From UBA1952 sp965246765 (GTDB lineage Bacteria; Bacteroidota; Bacteroidia; Chitinophagales; Chitinophagaceae): a DNA stretch of 64,000 nucleotides. Positions within the stretch are counted from its first letter, which is position 1. Every line of letters begins with the position of its first letter. Below are positions 35,447-45,358 of this stretch, one piece after another. The position numbers were made by a program, and so were the translations under genes. The stretch covers positions 310,001-374,000 of the forward strand of contig CBDFFJ010000004.1 in NCBI GenBank assembly GCA_965246765.1, read 5' to 3'. The notes beneath the pieces are model-generated. The model was not told the origin of the DNA. It did no database searches and saw nothing but the letters and a program-made list of their open reading frames with translations.

Positions 35447-36727
35447 CTAATCGGGCAAAAATTCCCAACCGATGTCGCGGCGATAAGTTTTGCCCTCAAA
35501 GGCGACCGTTTCAGCGGCATTATAGGATGCAGCAAGCGCGTCTTTAAGATTATCCGCTACTGAGGTGATGGCAAGTACGCGCCCGCCAGCGGTCAGCACG
35601 TCGGCCCCGGAGGCTGTGGTGCCCGCCTGAAAGACAATACTGCCCGCAATAGCCTCTATTCCTGATATTACTTTTCCTTTCTCATAGTCGCCCGGATAGC
35701 CCTCGCTGACCAGCATTACGGTGCAGGCGGCTTCGGCGCTGTGCTTTGCGCGGCGACGACCAAGCTCTCCGGCATCCATGTCTATCAGTAGCTGTACGAG
35801 GTCATTATTGAGCCGGGGCATTACAACCTCCGTTTCCGGATCGCCCATGCGGCAATTGTATTCAATTACATAGGGCTTGCCGCCCACACTAATAAGGCCG
35901 AAGAAAATAAAGCCCTGGTAAATAATTCCTTCCCGCTTCAGGCCTTTAATGGTCGGCTCAATAATGCGCTCTGTGACGAGCTCCATGAAATCTTCGTTTG
36001 CGAAAGGAACCGGGGAAATGGCGCCCATACCGCCCGTATTAAGGCCGGTGTCGCCTTCACCAATGCGTTTGTAATCCTTTGCCTCAGGCAATACGACATA
36101 ATTTCTACCGTCGCTCAGCACAAAAACGGACAGCTCAATGCCCGTGAGAAATTCCTCAATCACCACCTTATGACCGGCTGCGCCAAACTGCGAGCCTTTC
36201 AGCATAGTAATCAGGGCCAGCTCTGCTTCGTCAAAATTTTGGGCTATGATGACGCCCTTGCCGGCAGCGAGACCGTCTGCCTTGATAACAACGGGCATAG
36301 CATGGCTGCGCAGGTATTCTATCCCTTCATCGTACGTGTCTTTTGAAAATTCGCGGTACGCTGCCGTGGGAATACCGTAGCGCTGCATGAACTTTTTAGA
36401 AAATGCCTTGCTGCCCTCCAGCTGCGCGCCGGCTTTTGAAGGCCCGCCGACAATGATATGCGCGAGGCCGGCATCCCGCTTAAAAAAATCCCAGATACCG
36501 GCCACGAGCGGGTCTTCGCTGCCGGGGAAAAGGATATCTATTTTGTATGCGAGGCAAAAGGTCTTAATTCCCGCAAAATCCAGCGGCGATAATGCCACAT
36601 TTTCGCCGTAGGACCCGGTGCCGCCATTGCCGGGCGCGATGTACAGTTTTTCGCAGAGCGGGCTTTGGGCGAGCTTCCAGGCTAGTGCGCTTTCGCGGCC
36701 GCCGGAACCGAGGAGCAGAATGTTCAT
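35447..36727 (-). CDS. purD: Phosphoribosylamine-glycine ligase
   Basis: Second step of de novo purine synthesis, joining glycine to phosphoribosylamine with ATP. 426 aa from the ATG at 36727 (MNILLLGSGGRESALAWKL), the canonical N-terminus; the frame upstream to 36844 is not part of it. ATP-grasp features are PVVIKADGLAAGKGV, VVIEEFLTGIELSVF, the DTGLNTGGMGA loop and VIEYNCRMGDPETEVVMPRL. It is divergent from the first POT transporter across 85 bp. Confidence 0.96.
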   Translation of the reverse strand: MNILLLGSGGRESALAWKLAQSPLCEKLYIAPGNGGTGSYGENVALSPLDFAGIKTFCLAYKIDILFPGSEDPLVAGIWDFFKRDAGLAHIIVGGPSKAGAQLEGSKAFSKKFMQRYGIPTAAYREFSKDTYDEGIEYLRSHAMPVVIKADGLAAGKGVIIAQNFDEAELALITMLKGSQFGAAGHKVVIEEFLTGIELSVFVLSDGRNYVVLPEAKDYKRIGEGDTGLNTGGMGAISPVPFANEDFMELVTERIIEPTIKGLKREGIIYQGFIFFGLISVGGKPYVIEYNCRMGDPETEVVMPRLNNDLVQLLIDMDAGELGRRRAKHSAEAACTVMLVSEGYPGDYEKGKVISGIEAIAGSIVFQAGTTASGADVLTAGGRVLAITSVADNLKDALAASYNAAETVAFEGKTYRRDIGWEFLPD

Positions 36728-36812
36728 AAGGGTAATTTGCGGGGCAAAAGTGCGGAAAAGAAAGAGGCGCAAAAGGAAATTGTCTATTTTGGCCCCTTCG
36801 CAAATACAATCT

Positions 36813-38636
36813 ATGTCGCAACCATTAGAAAAACAGCCGGCCATGGAGCTTGGCGCAACGCTTGATCAGCCCGGACCGCTTAATACGGAATCTTCCGGCG
36901 GCGGACACCCGAAGGGCCTTTGGGTGCTCTTCGGCACCGAGATGTGGGAGCGCTTCAACTTTTACGGAATGCGCGCGCTGCTCACCCTTTTCATGGTGAA
37001 CTCGCTGCTGATGAAGGAAGGGGATGCTTCGCTTATCTACGGGGGTTTCCTTGCGCTCTGCTACCTGACGCCGATGCTGGGCGGGTTCATTTCCGACCGT
37101 TTTTTTGGTAATCGGAACTGCATTTTGCTGGGCGGGCTGATGATGGCCGCCGGCCAGCTATTGCTGTTTACCAGCGCCAGCACGTTTGATGCGAGCATTC
37201 CATCGGCAACAACGCTAATGTGGATAGGCATGGGCGTTATCATTTTCGGCAATGGCTTTTTCAAGCCGAACATTTCCAGCATGGTGGGCAGCCTTTACCC
37301 GAAGAGCGAAAGGAGCAAGCTGGATAAGGCCTTTACCATTTTCTACATGGGTATCAACCTCGGCGCGTTCCTTGGCCAGTTCATTTGCCCGATTATCGGC
37401 GACGTAAAAAACAAAATCAAATTGCCGGACGGCAGCTATAAGAAGTTGGCAAACGGAACATTTGATACGATCCGGGATATACATGCCTTTAAATGGGGCT
37501 TCCTGGCCGCCGCAGGCGCGATGGTATTGGGCACAATCGTTTTTGCCGCACTAAAGAATAAATACGTGGTGACGCCCGAAGGTCGGCCGATAGGCGGGCT
37601 TCCTTCAAAAAATGTTTCTACTGATTTTGAAGAAGGAGAGGCGCAGCAGGCGAAGTTTTCAAGCGGCGCATTGATGGGCGCCGTGGTTGCATTTGTGGTA
37701 TTATTCATTGGCATTCATTGGTACGCAGCGGGCGGATTCTTCCCTGCAGGCGCTAACCCGGTAAAAACCATCATCTATCCGATCATCTATGCCAGTGGTT
37801 TGACCCTGGCAGGCCTTATTCTCTCAGATTCTACGCTTAATAAAGTTGAGCGCCAGCGGATTTGGGTGATTTACATCGTATCGTTCTTCGTAATTTTCTT
37901 CTGGGCTGCCTTTGAGCAGGCAGGCTCCTCACTCACCTTCATAGCGGATAACCAAACCGACCGGCATATGTTTGGCTGGGATGTACCGCCTTCCATGGTG
38001 CAGATTTTCAACGGACTGTTCGTTGTGGCGTTTGCAGTTCCTTTCAGCCTGCTTTGGGGCCGGCTGGAAAAGGCGGGGCGTGAGCCGATTTCTCCGGCTA
38101 AGCAGGCAATCGGCCTTGCGCTGATATCGGTGAGCTATTTTATTGTAGCCAATAATGTAAAGGACCTTGGCAATACAAACCTGCTTGCCATCAAGTGGCT
38201 CATTCTTCTTTATCTCATACAGACCTGCGCTGAGCTTTGCCTTTCGCCAATCGGGCTTTCACTCGTAGGCAAGCTTTCTCCTAAACGCTTCGCGTCGCTG
38301 CTGTATGGCGTGTTCTTTCTCTCCAACGCATCCGGTTATGCGCTCGCAGGTACGCTCGGTGCTCTGATTCCGCCCACGGGCGATAAGTTCAAAAAGGCTC
38401 AGGAGCTGGGCATTGACCTGCAGGGTGTGCTTGACAAGACTATTACGCCGACCGCCGAACAGGTAAAAGCACTGGATGGCGCTCAGATCAGCACGAACTA
38501 TCCGGCATTTGCAGGGTTTACCATTCATAATCTGTACGAGTTTTTCTTAGTATTTGTAGTGCTTACAGGCATCGCGTCCATATTGCTTTTTGCAATCACG
38601 CCGCGGCTGAAGAAGATGATGAATGGGGTGCGGTAG
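36813..38636 (+). CDS. POT-family proton-coupled peptide transporter (first of a tandem pair)
   Basis: About 607 aa from the ATG at 36813; in-frame codons upstream belong to the purD side. The POT signature ExxERFxxYG is present as EMWERFNFYGMRALL, followed by GGFISDRFFGNRNCILLGG and GNGFFKPNISSMVG, with about 12-14 membrane helices. A long soluble insertion (about residues 200-290) separates the helical halves. POT proteins import di- and tripeptides with protons. A related gene follows, separated by a strong hairpin. Confidence 0.92.
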   Translation: MSQPLEKQPAMELGATLDQPGPLNTESSGGGHPKGLWVLFGTEMWERFNFYGMRALLTLFMVNSLLMKEGDASLIYGGFLALCYLTPMLGGFISDRFFGNRNCILLGGLMMAAGQLLLFTSASTFDASIPSATTLMWIGMGVIIFGNGFFKPNISSMVGSLYPKSERSKLDKAFTIFYMGINLGAFLGQFICPIIGDVKNKIKLPDGSYKKLANGTFDTIRDIHAFKWGFLAAAGAMVLGTIVFAALKNKYVVTPEGRPIGGLPSKNVSTDFEEGEAQQAKFSSGALMGAVVAFVVLFIGIHWYAAGGFFPAGANPVKTIIYPIIYASGLTLAGLILSDSTLNKVERQRIWVIYIVSFFVIFFWAAFEQAGSSLTFIADNQTDRHMFGWDVPPSMVQIFNGLFVVAFAVPFSLLWGRLEKAGREPISPAKQAIGLALISVSYFIVANNVKDLGNTNLLAIKWLILLYLIQTCAELCLSPIGLSLVGKLSPKRFASLLYGVFFLSNASGYALAGTLGALIPPTGDKFKKAQELGIDLQGVLDKTITPTAEQVKALDGAQISTNYPAFAGFTIHNLYEFFLVFVVLTGIASILLFAITPRLKKMMNGVR

Positions 38637-38657
38637 GAAAACACCTTAACAGCTAAA

Positions 38658-38690
38658 GGAAAAAGCAGGAAAGCAACTCCTGCTTTTTCC
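38658..38690 (+). terminator. Terminator hairpin between the two POT genes
   Basis: A perfect 13-bp stem, GGAAAAAGCAGGA (38658-38670) with TCCTGCTTTTTCC (38678-38690), has a 7-nt loop. The five T residues lie inside the 3' arm. It lies 24 bp before the second POT ATG, so it could also attenuate that gene. Confidence 0.7.
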
Positions 38691-38713
38691 ATTCAAACAC
38701 ACGCGAGATAAAA

Positions 38714-40306
38714 ATGAGTCAGTCATTTACAGGCGAGACGCCGCGGGGTAACGAAGAAACGCTAAGCCAATCCGTCTTCACAGATGACGCAGCCGTCAGT
38801 CCGGAGCTCGCTGCTATCCAGGACTTCCCCGGAAAGTATCCTAAGCAAATCTGGGCGCTATTCTTCACGGAAATGTGGGAGCGCTTCTGCTTTTACGGCA
38901 ACCGCGGGATGCTGACGATTTTTATCTCGGAAGTCCTGCTGCAGCAAATAAAACATGTGACGAAGGGTGATGCCGAGGGCCAGGCCAATCTGCAATACGG
39001 CGCCATTCAGGCTTTTGTGTATGCCTTCACTTTCATTGGCGGTCTGTTTGCGGATAAGATTCTGGGTTTCCGGAAATCCCTGCTTTGGGGAGGACTGCTT
39101 ATGATCATCGGATCATTTATTCTCGGTTACGACCCTACCCGTTTTTTCTACATCGGCATTTGCTTCCTGATTATAGGCACCGGCTTTTTTAAGCCTAATA
39201 TCAGCACCATGGTCGGCGAGTTGTACCGCCCCGGCGATACGCGCCGGGACGCGGGCTTCGGCTTGTTTTATTCCGGCATTAATATCGGCGCACTGTTCGG
39301 CGGAGCCATATGTGTATATGTCGGCACGCGCTATTCCTGGAACGTCGCCTTTGCGCTGTCGGGGGTGTTTATGATTGTCGGGCTCATCACTTTTATGATT
39401 ACTAAAAAGCAGCTTGGGCCGATCGGGCTTCAGCCCGCGGCTATTGCTAATAATCCGCGAGGAAAGCTATATGAGATTCTGGTTTACGTAGGTGCGCTGG
39501 CAACCTTGCCACTCCTGCTGCTAATGATTTCAAATACGGCGTACACCGACCTTTTCATGTACATCATCGGACCGGCAACGCTTGTTTACCTGTTCTATGA
39601 AATGCGGCGTTTCAGCGCCGTGGAACGGCAAAAACTGATGGCTGCCATGGTGTTTATCATCTTCTCCATTTTCTTCTGGGCATTCTTTGAGCAAAGCGGC
39701 GGCTCGCTCAGCCTCTTCGCGCGCGACAATCTGCATGATAATGTGCTCGGCATGCACATAGACCCGAACGTCGTAAATAATTCGTCTAACTCTCTTTTCG
39801 TAATTCTGTTCAGCCCTCTTATAGGTCTTCTTTGGGTCGGTATGTCCAAGCGACGGATAGAACCAAATGCCGTAATCAAATTCGGACTCGGATTCCTTTT
39901 TCTGGCGCTTGCTTTCTATGCCTTTTACGCGTGTCGCTTTTACGTTGACGCCGGCGGCAAAACGACGCTCAATCTTTTTACAATAGCCACGCTTATCATA
40001 ACCCTCGCGGAGCTCTGCCTGTCGCCAATCGGGCTTTCGCTCATGACAAAGCTTTCACCAAAACCGCTTTGGGGCGTGATGATGGGCATGTGGTTTCTGG
40101 CGAGCGCTTACGGGCAATATGCCGCGGGCATTCTTGGTGCAGGCATGAGCAAAGCGTCTAACGGCAGTGCCGGAGGCACAATGACTGATAAATTGATGGC
40201 GTACACAGAAGGATATCGCCAACTGGCGGTTTATGCGTTGATTGCCGGCGTTGTGCTCATTGCCATATCGCCGCTGGTAAAAAAACTGATGCATGAAGTC
40301 AAATAG
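38714..40306 (+). CDS. POT-family peptide transporter (second of a tandem pair)
   Basis: 530 aa. Same family as the preceding gene: EMWERFCFYGNRGMLTIF near residue 60, GGLFADKILGFRKSLLWGG, GTGFFKPNISTMVGELY and LSPIGLSLMTKLSPKPLWG near the C-terminus. The shared C-terminal LCLSPIGLSL stretch in both proteins fits duplication followed by divergence. It lacks the long insertion of the first copy. It overlaps the next small secreted-protein gene by 14 bp. Confidence 0.92.
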   Translation: MSQSFTGETPRGNEETLSQSVFTDDAAVSPELAAIQDFPGKYPKQIWALFFTEMWERFCFYGNRGMLTIFISEVLLQQIKHVTKGDAEGQANLQYGAIQAFVYAFTFIGGLFADKILGFRKSLLWGGLLMIIGSFILGYDPTRFFYIGICFLIIGTGFFKPNISTMVGELYRPGDTRRDAGFGLFYSGINIGALFGGAICVYVGTRYSWNVAFALSGVFMIVGLITFMITKKQLGPIGLQPAAIANNPRGKLYEILVYVGALATLPLLLLMISNTAYTDLFMYIIGPATLVYLFYEMRRFSAVERQKLMAAMVFIIFSIFFWAFFEQSGGSLSLFARDNLHDNVLGMHIDPNVVNNSSNSLFVILFSPLIGLLWVGMSKRRIEPNAVIKFGLGFLFLALAFYAFYACRFYVDAGGKTTLNLFTIATLIITLAELCLSPIGLSLMTKLSPKPLWGVMMGMWFLASAYGQYAAGILGAGMSKASNGSAGGTMTDKLMAYTEGYRQLAVYALIAGVVLIAISPLVKKLMHEVK

Positions 40307-40736
40307 CCGGCAAATGCGCAGCTGCATGTTATTTCTGTTCGGTCTTCTTTCCATTCCCTGCATGCTGCATGCACAGGCCGGGAAATATGCTCCGTTTGTA
40401 GTGAATACAGATGCATTGACTGCCACGCTACAGATCAAAGGAGACCTCTTTACAGATAAGTATGCGGCTGTCTTCAAAAAACACAAACTGGATCCGGGCT
40501 CTACTACAGACTGGAACAGCCTGCTTGAAGAGGTAGCGGCTATGAAGGAGACTGACTTACTAATCAGCAAGGACGTGAGCTTTGAGGCAAATGAGGAAGC
40601 AGTTGAGCTGACCGCGGTTCACATAGACGACTTAGAGCAGATGCTAAAGGCGCTGCGGCTGGTGATTGCAAGTCCGCAGACAGTGGACGCCTTCTTGATC
40701 CAGTACGAAGCAATGCTCCGCAAAACGAAAAAATAA
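40293..40736 (+). CDS. Small secreted protein of unknown function
   Basis: 147 aa (140 aa if translated from the ATG at 40314). A signal peptide (MLFLFGLLSIPCMLHAQ) precedes a mature domain of about 120 residues, mostly helical by composition, with no Cys and no motif I recognise. Its start overlaps the end of the second POT gene and ispD begins 14 bp after its stop, so it sits in a plus-strand cluster and is probably co-transcribed. Confidence 0.72.
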   Translation: MKSNSRQMRSCMLFLFGLLSIPCMLHAQAGKYAPFVVNTDALTATLQIKGDLFTDKYAAVFKKHKLDPGSTTDWNSLLEEVAAMKETDLLISKDVSFEANEEAVELTAVHIDDLEQMLKALRLVIASPQTVDAFLIQYEAMLRKTKK

Positions 40737-40750
40737 GCTGGAAAAGATTC

Positions 40751-41458
40751 ATGGCTTTTACAACGCTGGCGTATGCCGTTATAGTCGCGGGCGGCAGTGG
40801 CCAAAGAATGGGCACAGCGCTGCCGAAGCAGTTCTTAGACCTGTGCGGGAAGCCTGTCCTTTACTGGAGCGTTAAGGCCTTTCTGGATGCTTTGGAAGGT
40901 GTGCGGATCGTGCTTGTTTTGCCGGCGCAGCAGATTTCCATGGCGCAGATGGTGTTGCAGCACTTCCCTGAAAGAATAGACCTTACAATCGTTGCGGGCG
41001 GAGAGACGCGCTACGCATCTGTAGCAAATGGTGTGAAAGGGCTGCCCGATAATGCTGTTGTGATGGTGCACGACGGCGCAAGGCCGCTGGTGTCTGTTAA
41101 GCTGATTCAGCGCTGCTTTGAAGCAGCTTTGGCCGTGGACAGCGCGGTTCCGGTGATCCCTGTCACCGACAGCATCCGGCAGCTGACAAGCGGCAACAGC
41201 CATAGCATTACACGCGAAGACCTGCTTATCGTGCAAACGCCGCAATGCTTCAAGGCCGGCATACTGCACACCGCGTTCCGGCAGCCTTACAAGCCGCTTT
41301 TTACGGATGAGGCCAGCGTTGTAGAATGGGGAGGCGGGAACGTTTACCTCGTAGAAGGCGAGCGAAGCAATCTGAAAATTACCACGCCCGAAGACCTGAT
41401 AATAGCGGCTGCGCTGCTGCGGGAGCAGATAAGTCCGGCGGAGCGCGCTCCCATATAG
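40751..41458 (+). CDS. ispD: 2-C-methyl-D-erythritol 4-phosphate cytidylyltransferase
   Basis: MEP-pathway enzyme that couples CTP to methylerythritol phosphate for isoprenoid synthesis. 235 aa. Nucleotidyltransferase motifs are present: AVIVAGGSGQRMGTALPKQFL at the N-terminus, the catalytic-type Lys in LPKQF, VMVHDGARPLVS, and late EGERSNLKITTPEDLIIA. It lies in a plus-strand run after the small secreted gene and converges on uvrA. Confidence 0.96.
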   Translation: MAFTTLAYAVIVAGGSGQRMGTALPKQFLDLCGKPVLYWSVKAFLDALEGVRIVLVLPAQQISMAQMVLQHFPERIDLTIVAGGETRYASVANGVKGLPDNAVVMVHDGARPLVSVKLIQRCFEAALAVDSAVPVIPVTDSIRQLTSGNSHSITREDLLIVQTPQCFKAGILHTAFRQPYKPLFTDEASVVEWGGGNVYLVEGERSNLKITTPEDLIIAAALLREQISPAERAPI

Positions 41459-41510
41459 TTTTGTCTTGAAGGTTTCAAAATTTAAAAGGCTGGCTACAAA
41501 ACCCAGATAC

Positions 41511-44366
41511 TTACAGATACTGTCCGGTGAAGCTGCCCTTTACTTTTTTCAGGCCGGCAGGCGCGCCTTCGTAAAGCAGATTTCCCCCGCCGGCGCCGCC
41601 TTCAGGCCCAAGGTCAATCACCCAATCGGCACTGCGGATAACGTCTGTGTTGTGCTCAATGACTACTATGGAATGGCCCTGATCTAAAAGGGCGTTGAAG
41701 GAGCCAAGCAGCTTTTTGATGTCGTGAAAATGTAATCCCGTTGTGGGCTCGTCAAAGATGAACAGCAGCTTGTCTTTAGTTGCGCCACGCCCGAGGAAAG
41801 ACGCCAGCTTAACGCGCTGCGCCTCGCCGCCTGATAATGTATCGGAGCTTTGTCCCAGCTTCACATAGCCCAGCCCCACATCGCTCAGCGGCTGGATTAC
41901 TTTGGCTATTTTCTTGTCTGCCTTGAAAAACTCTATAGCCTCATCCACACTCATCTCCAGCACGTCAAAGACGTTTTTGTTATGCAGCTTTACTTCCAGC
42001 ACCTCGTCTTTGAAACGGCGGCCTTTGCAGGTTTCGCACACAAGGTGAATATCAGCGAGGAACTGCATTTCCACAACTACTTCGCCTTCGCCTTTGCAGG
42101 TATCGCAGCGGCCGCCGTCGGTGTTGAAAGAAAAATGACGGCCTTCATAGCCGCGCATTTTTGAGAGCGGCTGCTTTTCAAAAAGTTTGCGGATTTCGTC
42201 CCAGGCCTTTATGTAAGTGACCGGATTTGAGCGCGACGATTTTCCAATCGGATTCTGGTCAATCATCTCCACGCCTGCAATGGCGCTCAGATCGCCGCCA
42301 AGCGAACGGTGGATTCCGGGCCGCTCTGTGCCGGTCGCGAAGTGCTTCATCAGCGCCGGATAAAGCGTTTGTTTTACCAGCGTGGTCTTACCGCTACCGC
42401 TGACGCCCGTCACCACACACAGCGTGTTGAGCGGGAAAGAGACGCTGACGTCTTTCAGGTTATTTTGCCGCGCGCCCTCAATGCGAATGTGATTAACACC
42501 TTTTCGGAGCGTTTTTGGCACGTCAATGCTCAGTTTCCCGGAAAGGTATTTTCCCGTCAGGCTCTTCTCATTCGCCATCAGCTCTTTGGCATGGCCAACG
42601 GCTACCACTTCGCCGCCCAGATGGCTGGCTAGCGGGCCCATGTCTATTACGTGGTCGGCTTCGCGCATCATCATGTCGTCGTGCTCCACCACCACCACTG
42701 TATTGCCGAGGTCGCGTAAATTTTTCAGCACCTTGATCAGCCGCGCGGTGTCGCGGGAGTGCAAACCGATGCTTGGCTCATCCAGGATGTAGAGTGAGTC
42801 AGTAAGATTGGAGCCCAAGAATTTTGTGAGCTGGATGCGCTGACTCTCCCCGCCGCTCAGCGTGTTGGCAAGGCGGCTTAAGGTCAGGTAGCCGAGCCCG
42901 ACATCCAGCAAGGTGCGCAGGCGCTGATCAATTTCTATAAGAATGCGCTTGCCAATCTGCTGCTCGGTTTCGGACAAGCGGATGTTGGAAAACCATTGCG
43001 CAAGATCCTCAGTAGGTAAGGTCATCAGGTCTGCGATAGTCGCGCCGCTCACTTTTACATAAAGCGCCTCTTTGCGCAGCCGGCTGCCCTCACAGGTGGG
43101 ACAAGCCGTCTTGCCGCGATACCGCGCCTGCATGATGCGGTACTGCACCTTATACAGATTCTGCGACACCATCTCAAAGAAATCCTTAACACCGTTCACT
43201 TTGCCATTGCCATTCCACAGCAGGTCATACTCAGATTTGGTAAGATCCATAACAGGCTTATGGATCGGGAACTCAAAACGGGCCGACGTGCGGATAAAAT
43301 CTGCCTGCCAGAGACTCATCTTCTCCCCGCGCCAGCAAACCACGGCACCTTCGTAAACGCTCAGGCGCTTGTCTGGTATCACCAGCTCAGGATCTATGCC
43401 TAACACCTGCCCGAAGCCCTCGCAGGTGGGACAAGCACCATAAGGATTATTGAATGAAAACAGGTTCGGTGACGGCTCCTCAAATGTGATCCCGTCCGCC
43501 TCAAAACGCGAGGAGAATGGCACGATTTGGTCGCCATTGATCTGGATAAGGCAATCGCCCTCGCTTTCATAAAACGCAGTCTGTACGGAGTCGGAGAGCC
43601 GGTGAACGTCATCCTCCTCAAAAGCTTTTACCACAATGCGGTCAATGAGCAGGTACAGCTTCCCGCCGGGAATTTCGGCTCCTTCCTCAAGCAGCTCCTC
43701 AATACGGAGCGTACCGCCTTCTTCACTGTGCATCCTGGAAAAACCTTTTTGCATCAGGATATTCAGCTCTTCAGCGACGCTCCGCCCATAACGGGTGACC
43801 AGCCCAACCATGATATGCACCTTAGTGCCTTCCGGCAATGCAGAAATATAGTCAACAACATCTGTAACCGTATCCTTCTTCACCTCTTTACCGCTCACCG
43901 GCGAGATGGTGCGGCCAGCACGGGCGAACAGCAGGCGCAGGTAGTCGTAGATCTCAGTCATGGAGCCTACCGTGGAGCGGGGCGTACGCGTCGTCACTTT
44001 TTGCTCAATGGCAATAGCCGGACAGATGCCGCGTATGTAATCCACATCGGGTTTGTCCATGCGCATCAGAAACTGGCGGGCATAGGCACTCAGGCTCTCC
44101 GCATAGCGGCGCTGGCCTTCCGCGAAGAGGGTATCCATGGTAAGCGAGCTCTTACCCGACCCGGACACACCGGTCACGACGACCAGCTTGTTTCGTGGAA
44201 TCGCTACGTCAACATTCTTCAGATTGTGCATCCGCGCGCCCTTGATGAATATGGCGTCGGAGGGGTCGTAAGCAGATGTCGGGATGTTTGCTTTAGTTTT
44301 TTGGGGAAGTACTTTATCCTTCTTAGCCGCCTTTTCAGGGGGCGCTGTGGTCGTCTTTTGAGCCAT
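41511..44366 (-). CDS. uvrA: UvrABC excision nuclease subunit A
   Basis: DNA-damage recognition ATPase of nucleotide excision repair. 951 aa, typical length plus a Lys/Pro-rich N-terminal extension of about 35 residues. Two ABC modules are seen: first Walker A VTGVSGSGKSSLTMDTL and second VTGVSGSGKTTLVKQTL, each with a signature (NTLSGGESQRIQL and DTLSGGEAQRVKL). Zinc-binding Cys pairs occur in CPTCEGFG, CPTCEGSR, CDTCKGEGE and CETCKGRR. The start ATG at 44366 is unambiguous. It is divergent from the 44562 barrel gene. Confidence 0.97.
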   Translation of the reverse strand: MAQKTTTAPPEKAAKKDKVLPQKTKANIPTSAYDPSDAIFIKGARMHNLKNVDVAIPRNKLVVVTGVSGSGKSSLTMDTLFAEGQRRYAESLSAYARQFLMRMDKPDVDYIRGICPAIAIEQKVTTRTPRSTVGSMTEIYDYLRLLFARAGRTISPVSGKEVKKDTVTDVVDYISALPEGTKVHIMVGLVTRYGRSVAEELNILMQKGFSRMHSEEGGTLRIEELLEEGAEIPGGKLYLLIDRIVVKAFEEDDVHRLSDSVQTAFYESEGDCLIQINGDQIVPFSSRFEADGITFEEPSPNLFSFNNPYGACPTCEGFGQVLGIDPELVIPDKRLSVYEGAVVCWRGEKMSLWQADFIRTSARFEFPIHKPVMDLTKSEYDLLWNGNGKVNGVKDFFEMVSQNLYKVQYRIMQARYRGKTACPTCEGSRLRKEALYVKVSGATIADLMTLPTEDLAQWFSNIRLSETEQQIGKRILIEIDQRLRTLLDVGLGYLTLSRLANTLSGGESQRIQLTKFLGSNLTDSLYILDEPSIGLHSRDTARLIKVLKNLRDLGNTVVVVEHDDMMMREADHVIDMGPLASHLGGEVVAVGHAKELMANEKSLTGKYLSGKLSIDVPKTLRKGVNHIRIEGARQNNLKDVSVSFPLNTLCVVTGVSGSGKTTLVKQTLYPALMKHFATGTERPGIHRSLGGDLSAIAGVEMIDQNPIGKSSRSNPVTYIKAWDEIRKLFEKQPLSKMRGYEGRHFSFNTDGGRCDTCKGEGEVVVEMQFLADIHLVCETCKGRRFKDEVLEVKLHNKNVFDVLEMSVDEAIEFFKADKKIAKVIQPLSDVGLGYVKLGQSSDTLSGGEAQRVKLASFLGRGATKDKLLFIFDEPTTGLHFHDIKKLLGSFNALLDQGHSIVVIEHNTDVIRSADWVIDLGPEGGAGGGNLLYEGAPAGLKKVKGSFTGQYL

Positions 44367-44490
44367 GATATATGCGGAGATAAAGTTACTATAAATGCCG
44401 CTGGCCTGCGCCGGATAGTGCCATTGAGAAATAATCTAACATCGTTTTGAGCCTTTGGAGCAGGCTTCGGCGCATTGCGCGAAACTGCTA

Positions 44491-44522
44491 TTGTAAAATC
44501 CGGCCATTGCGCATTATTTTCG
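44491..44522 (+). promoter_or_regulatory. Promoter of the 44562 barrel gene
   Basis: TTG (44491-44493), 21 bp, then TATTTTCG (44515-44522): the same spacing as the tRNA promoter, with one mismatch (TTCG for TTTG) in the -7 box. The predicted start is about 44528, giving a leader of about 34 nt. Confidence 0.5.
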
Positions 44523-44561
44523 CCTTCAATCAATCATACAACGCTTTAACCTCCGGCCTGA

Positions 44562-45356
44562 ATGAAAAGAATGTTTACCCGTACTGCATTGCTGCTGCTG
44601 CTGGCTGCCGCCGCTATCCCGGCCCGTGCCCAGTTTGAAAAATTCCCGGGTGTCCTGAAACAGTATGAGCTTGGCTACGGCCTCTCGTTTGGCTCTGCCG
44701 ACTACACAATCAAATTGAAAGGTGTAACAGATGCCGGGAACGCAAAGGATACAACCATTACAACCTCTGTAAGCACGAAGGCGGGCGTGGGCTACCAGAC
44801 AGGCACCTCGTTCAGAATAAAGCGCCTCGGCAGGAAGAGCACCTTCGCGATTGGCGCGGATCTGATGTATAACGCCTATCTGTGGGACTTCCCGGTTGCT
44901 ACCGGCGCGTCGCTGGGCGATACGGGATTTCGCTTCAGCTACAGCGGCCTCACTTTTAGCGGCGCGTCTGTGAATGCAGGCCTTGCGCTCACCGCAGACA
45001 TCAAATTTGGTGTTGACGCAATGATGGATAAGCAATATCGCTGGGGCTGGACGATTGGCGCAGGTGTTATTCCTTCTGTGAATGCCACTACTGATGCAAA
45101 CGTTGACGCTGACTTCAAGTTTGGCGTGCAGCCTATTATTAAGGGGGAAGTAGCCCTGCGCGCCGGGATCGTGATGAAGCTGCGGGTTCAGGCTGCATTT
45201 GGCAATATCACCTATTTTGATAAAAGTTCTGATGGCCTGGCTTTCGGCTCTAAGCAGCAGACGCAGATCATCGGCAAAAGCAACATCACTGTCTCTTACA
45301 TTCTTATGCCTTTCTCTTTTATGTACAGGAAGAGCATGTGGTACAACAGCTACTAA
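44562..45356 (+). CDS. Outer-membrane beta-barrel-like protein, paralogue A
   Basis: 264 aa with a signal peptide (LLLLLAAAAIPARAQ). The mature part alternates polar and hydrophobic residues like an 8-10 stranded barrel and has no catalytic motif. It is related to the protein at 45836: both have an ELGY strand near the start, the identical motif YNAYLWD, and end with an ILMPFS/IVMPMS strand. The function is unknown. The stop lies 2 bp from the convergent SET-domain gene. Confidence 0.75.
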   Translation: MKRMFTRTALLLLLAAAAIPARAQFEKFPGVLKQYELGYGLSFGSADYTIKLKGVTDAGNAKDTTITTSVSTKAGVGYQTGTSFRIKRLGRKSTFAIGADLMYNAYLWDFPVATGASLGDTGFRFSYSGLTFSGASVNAGLALTADIKFGVDAMMDKQYRWGWTIGAGVIPSVNATTDANVDADFKFGVQPIIKGEVALRAGIVMKLRVQAAFGNITYFDKSSDGLAFGSKQQTQIIGKSNITVSYILMPFSFMYRKSMWYNSY

Positions 45357-45358
45357 GA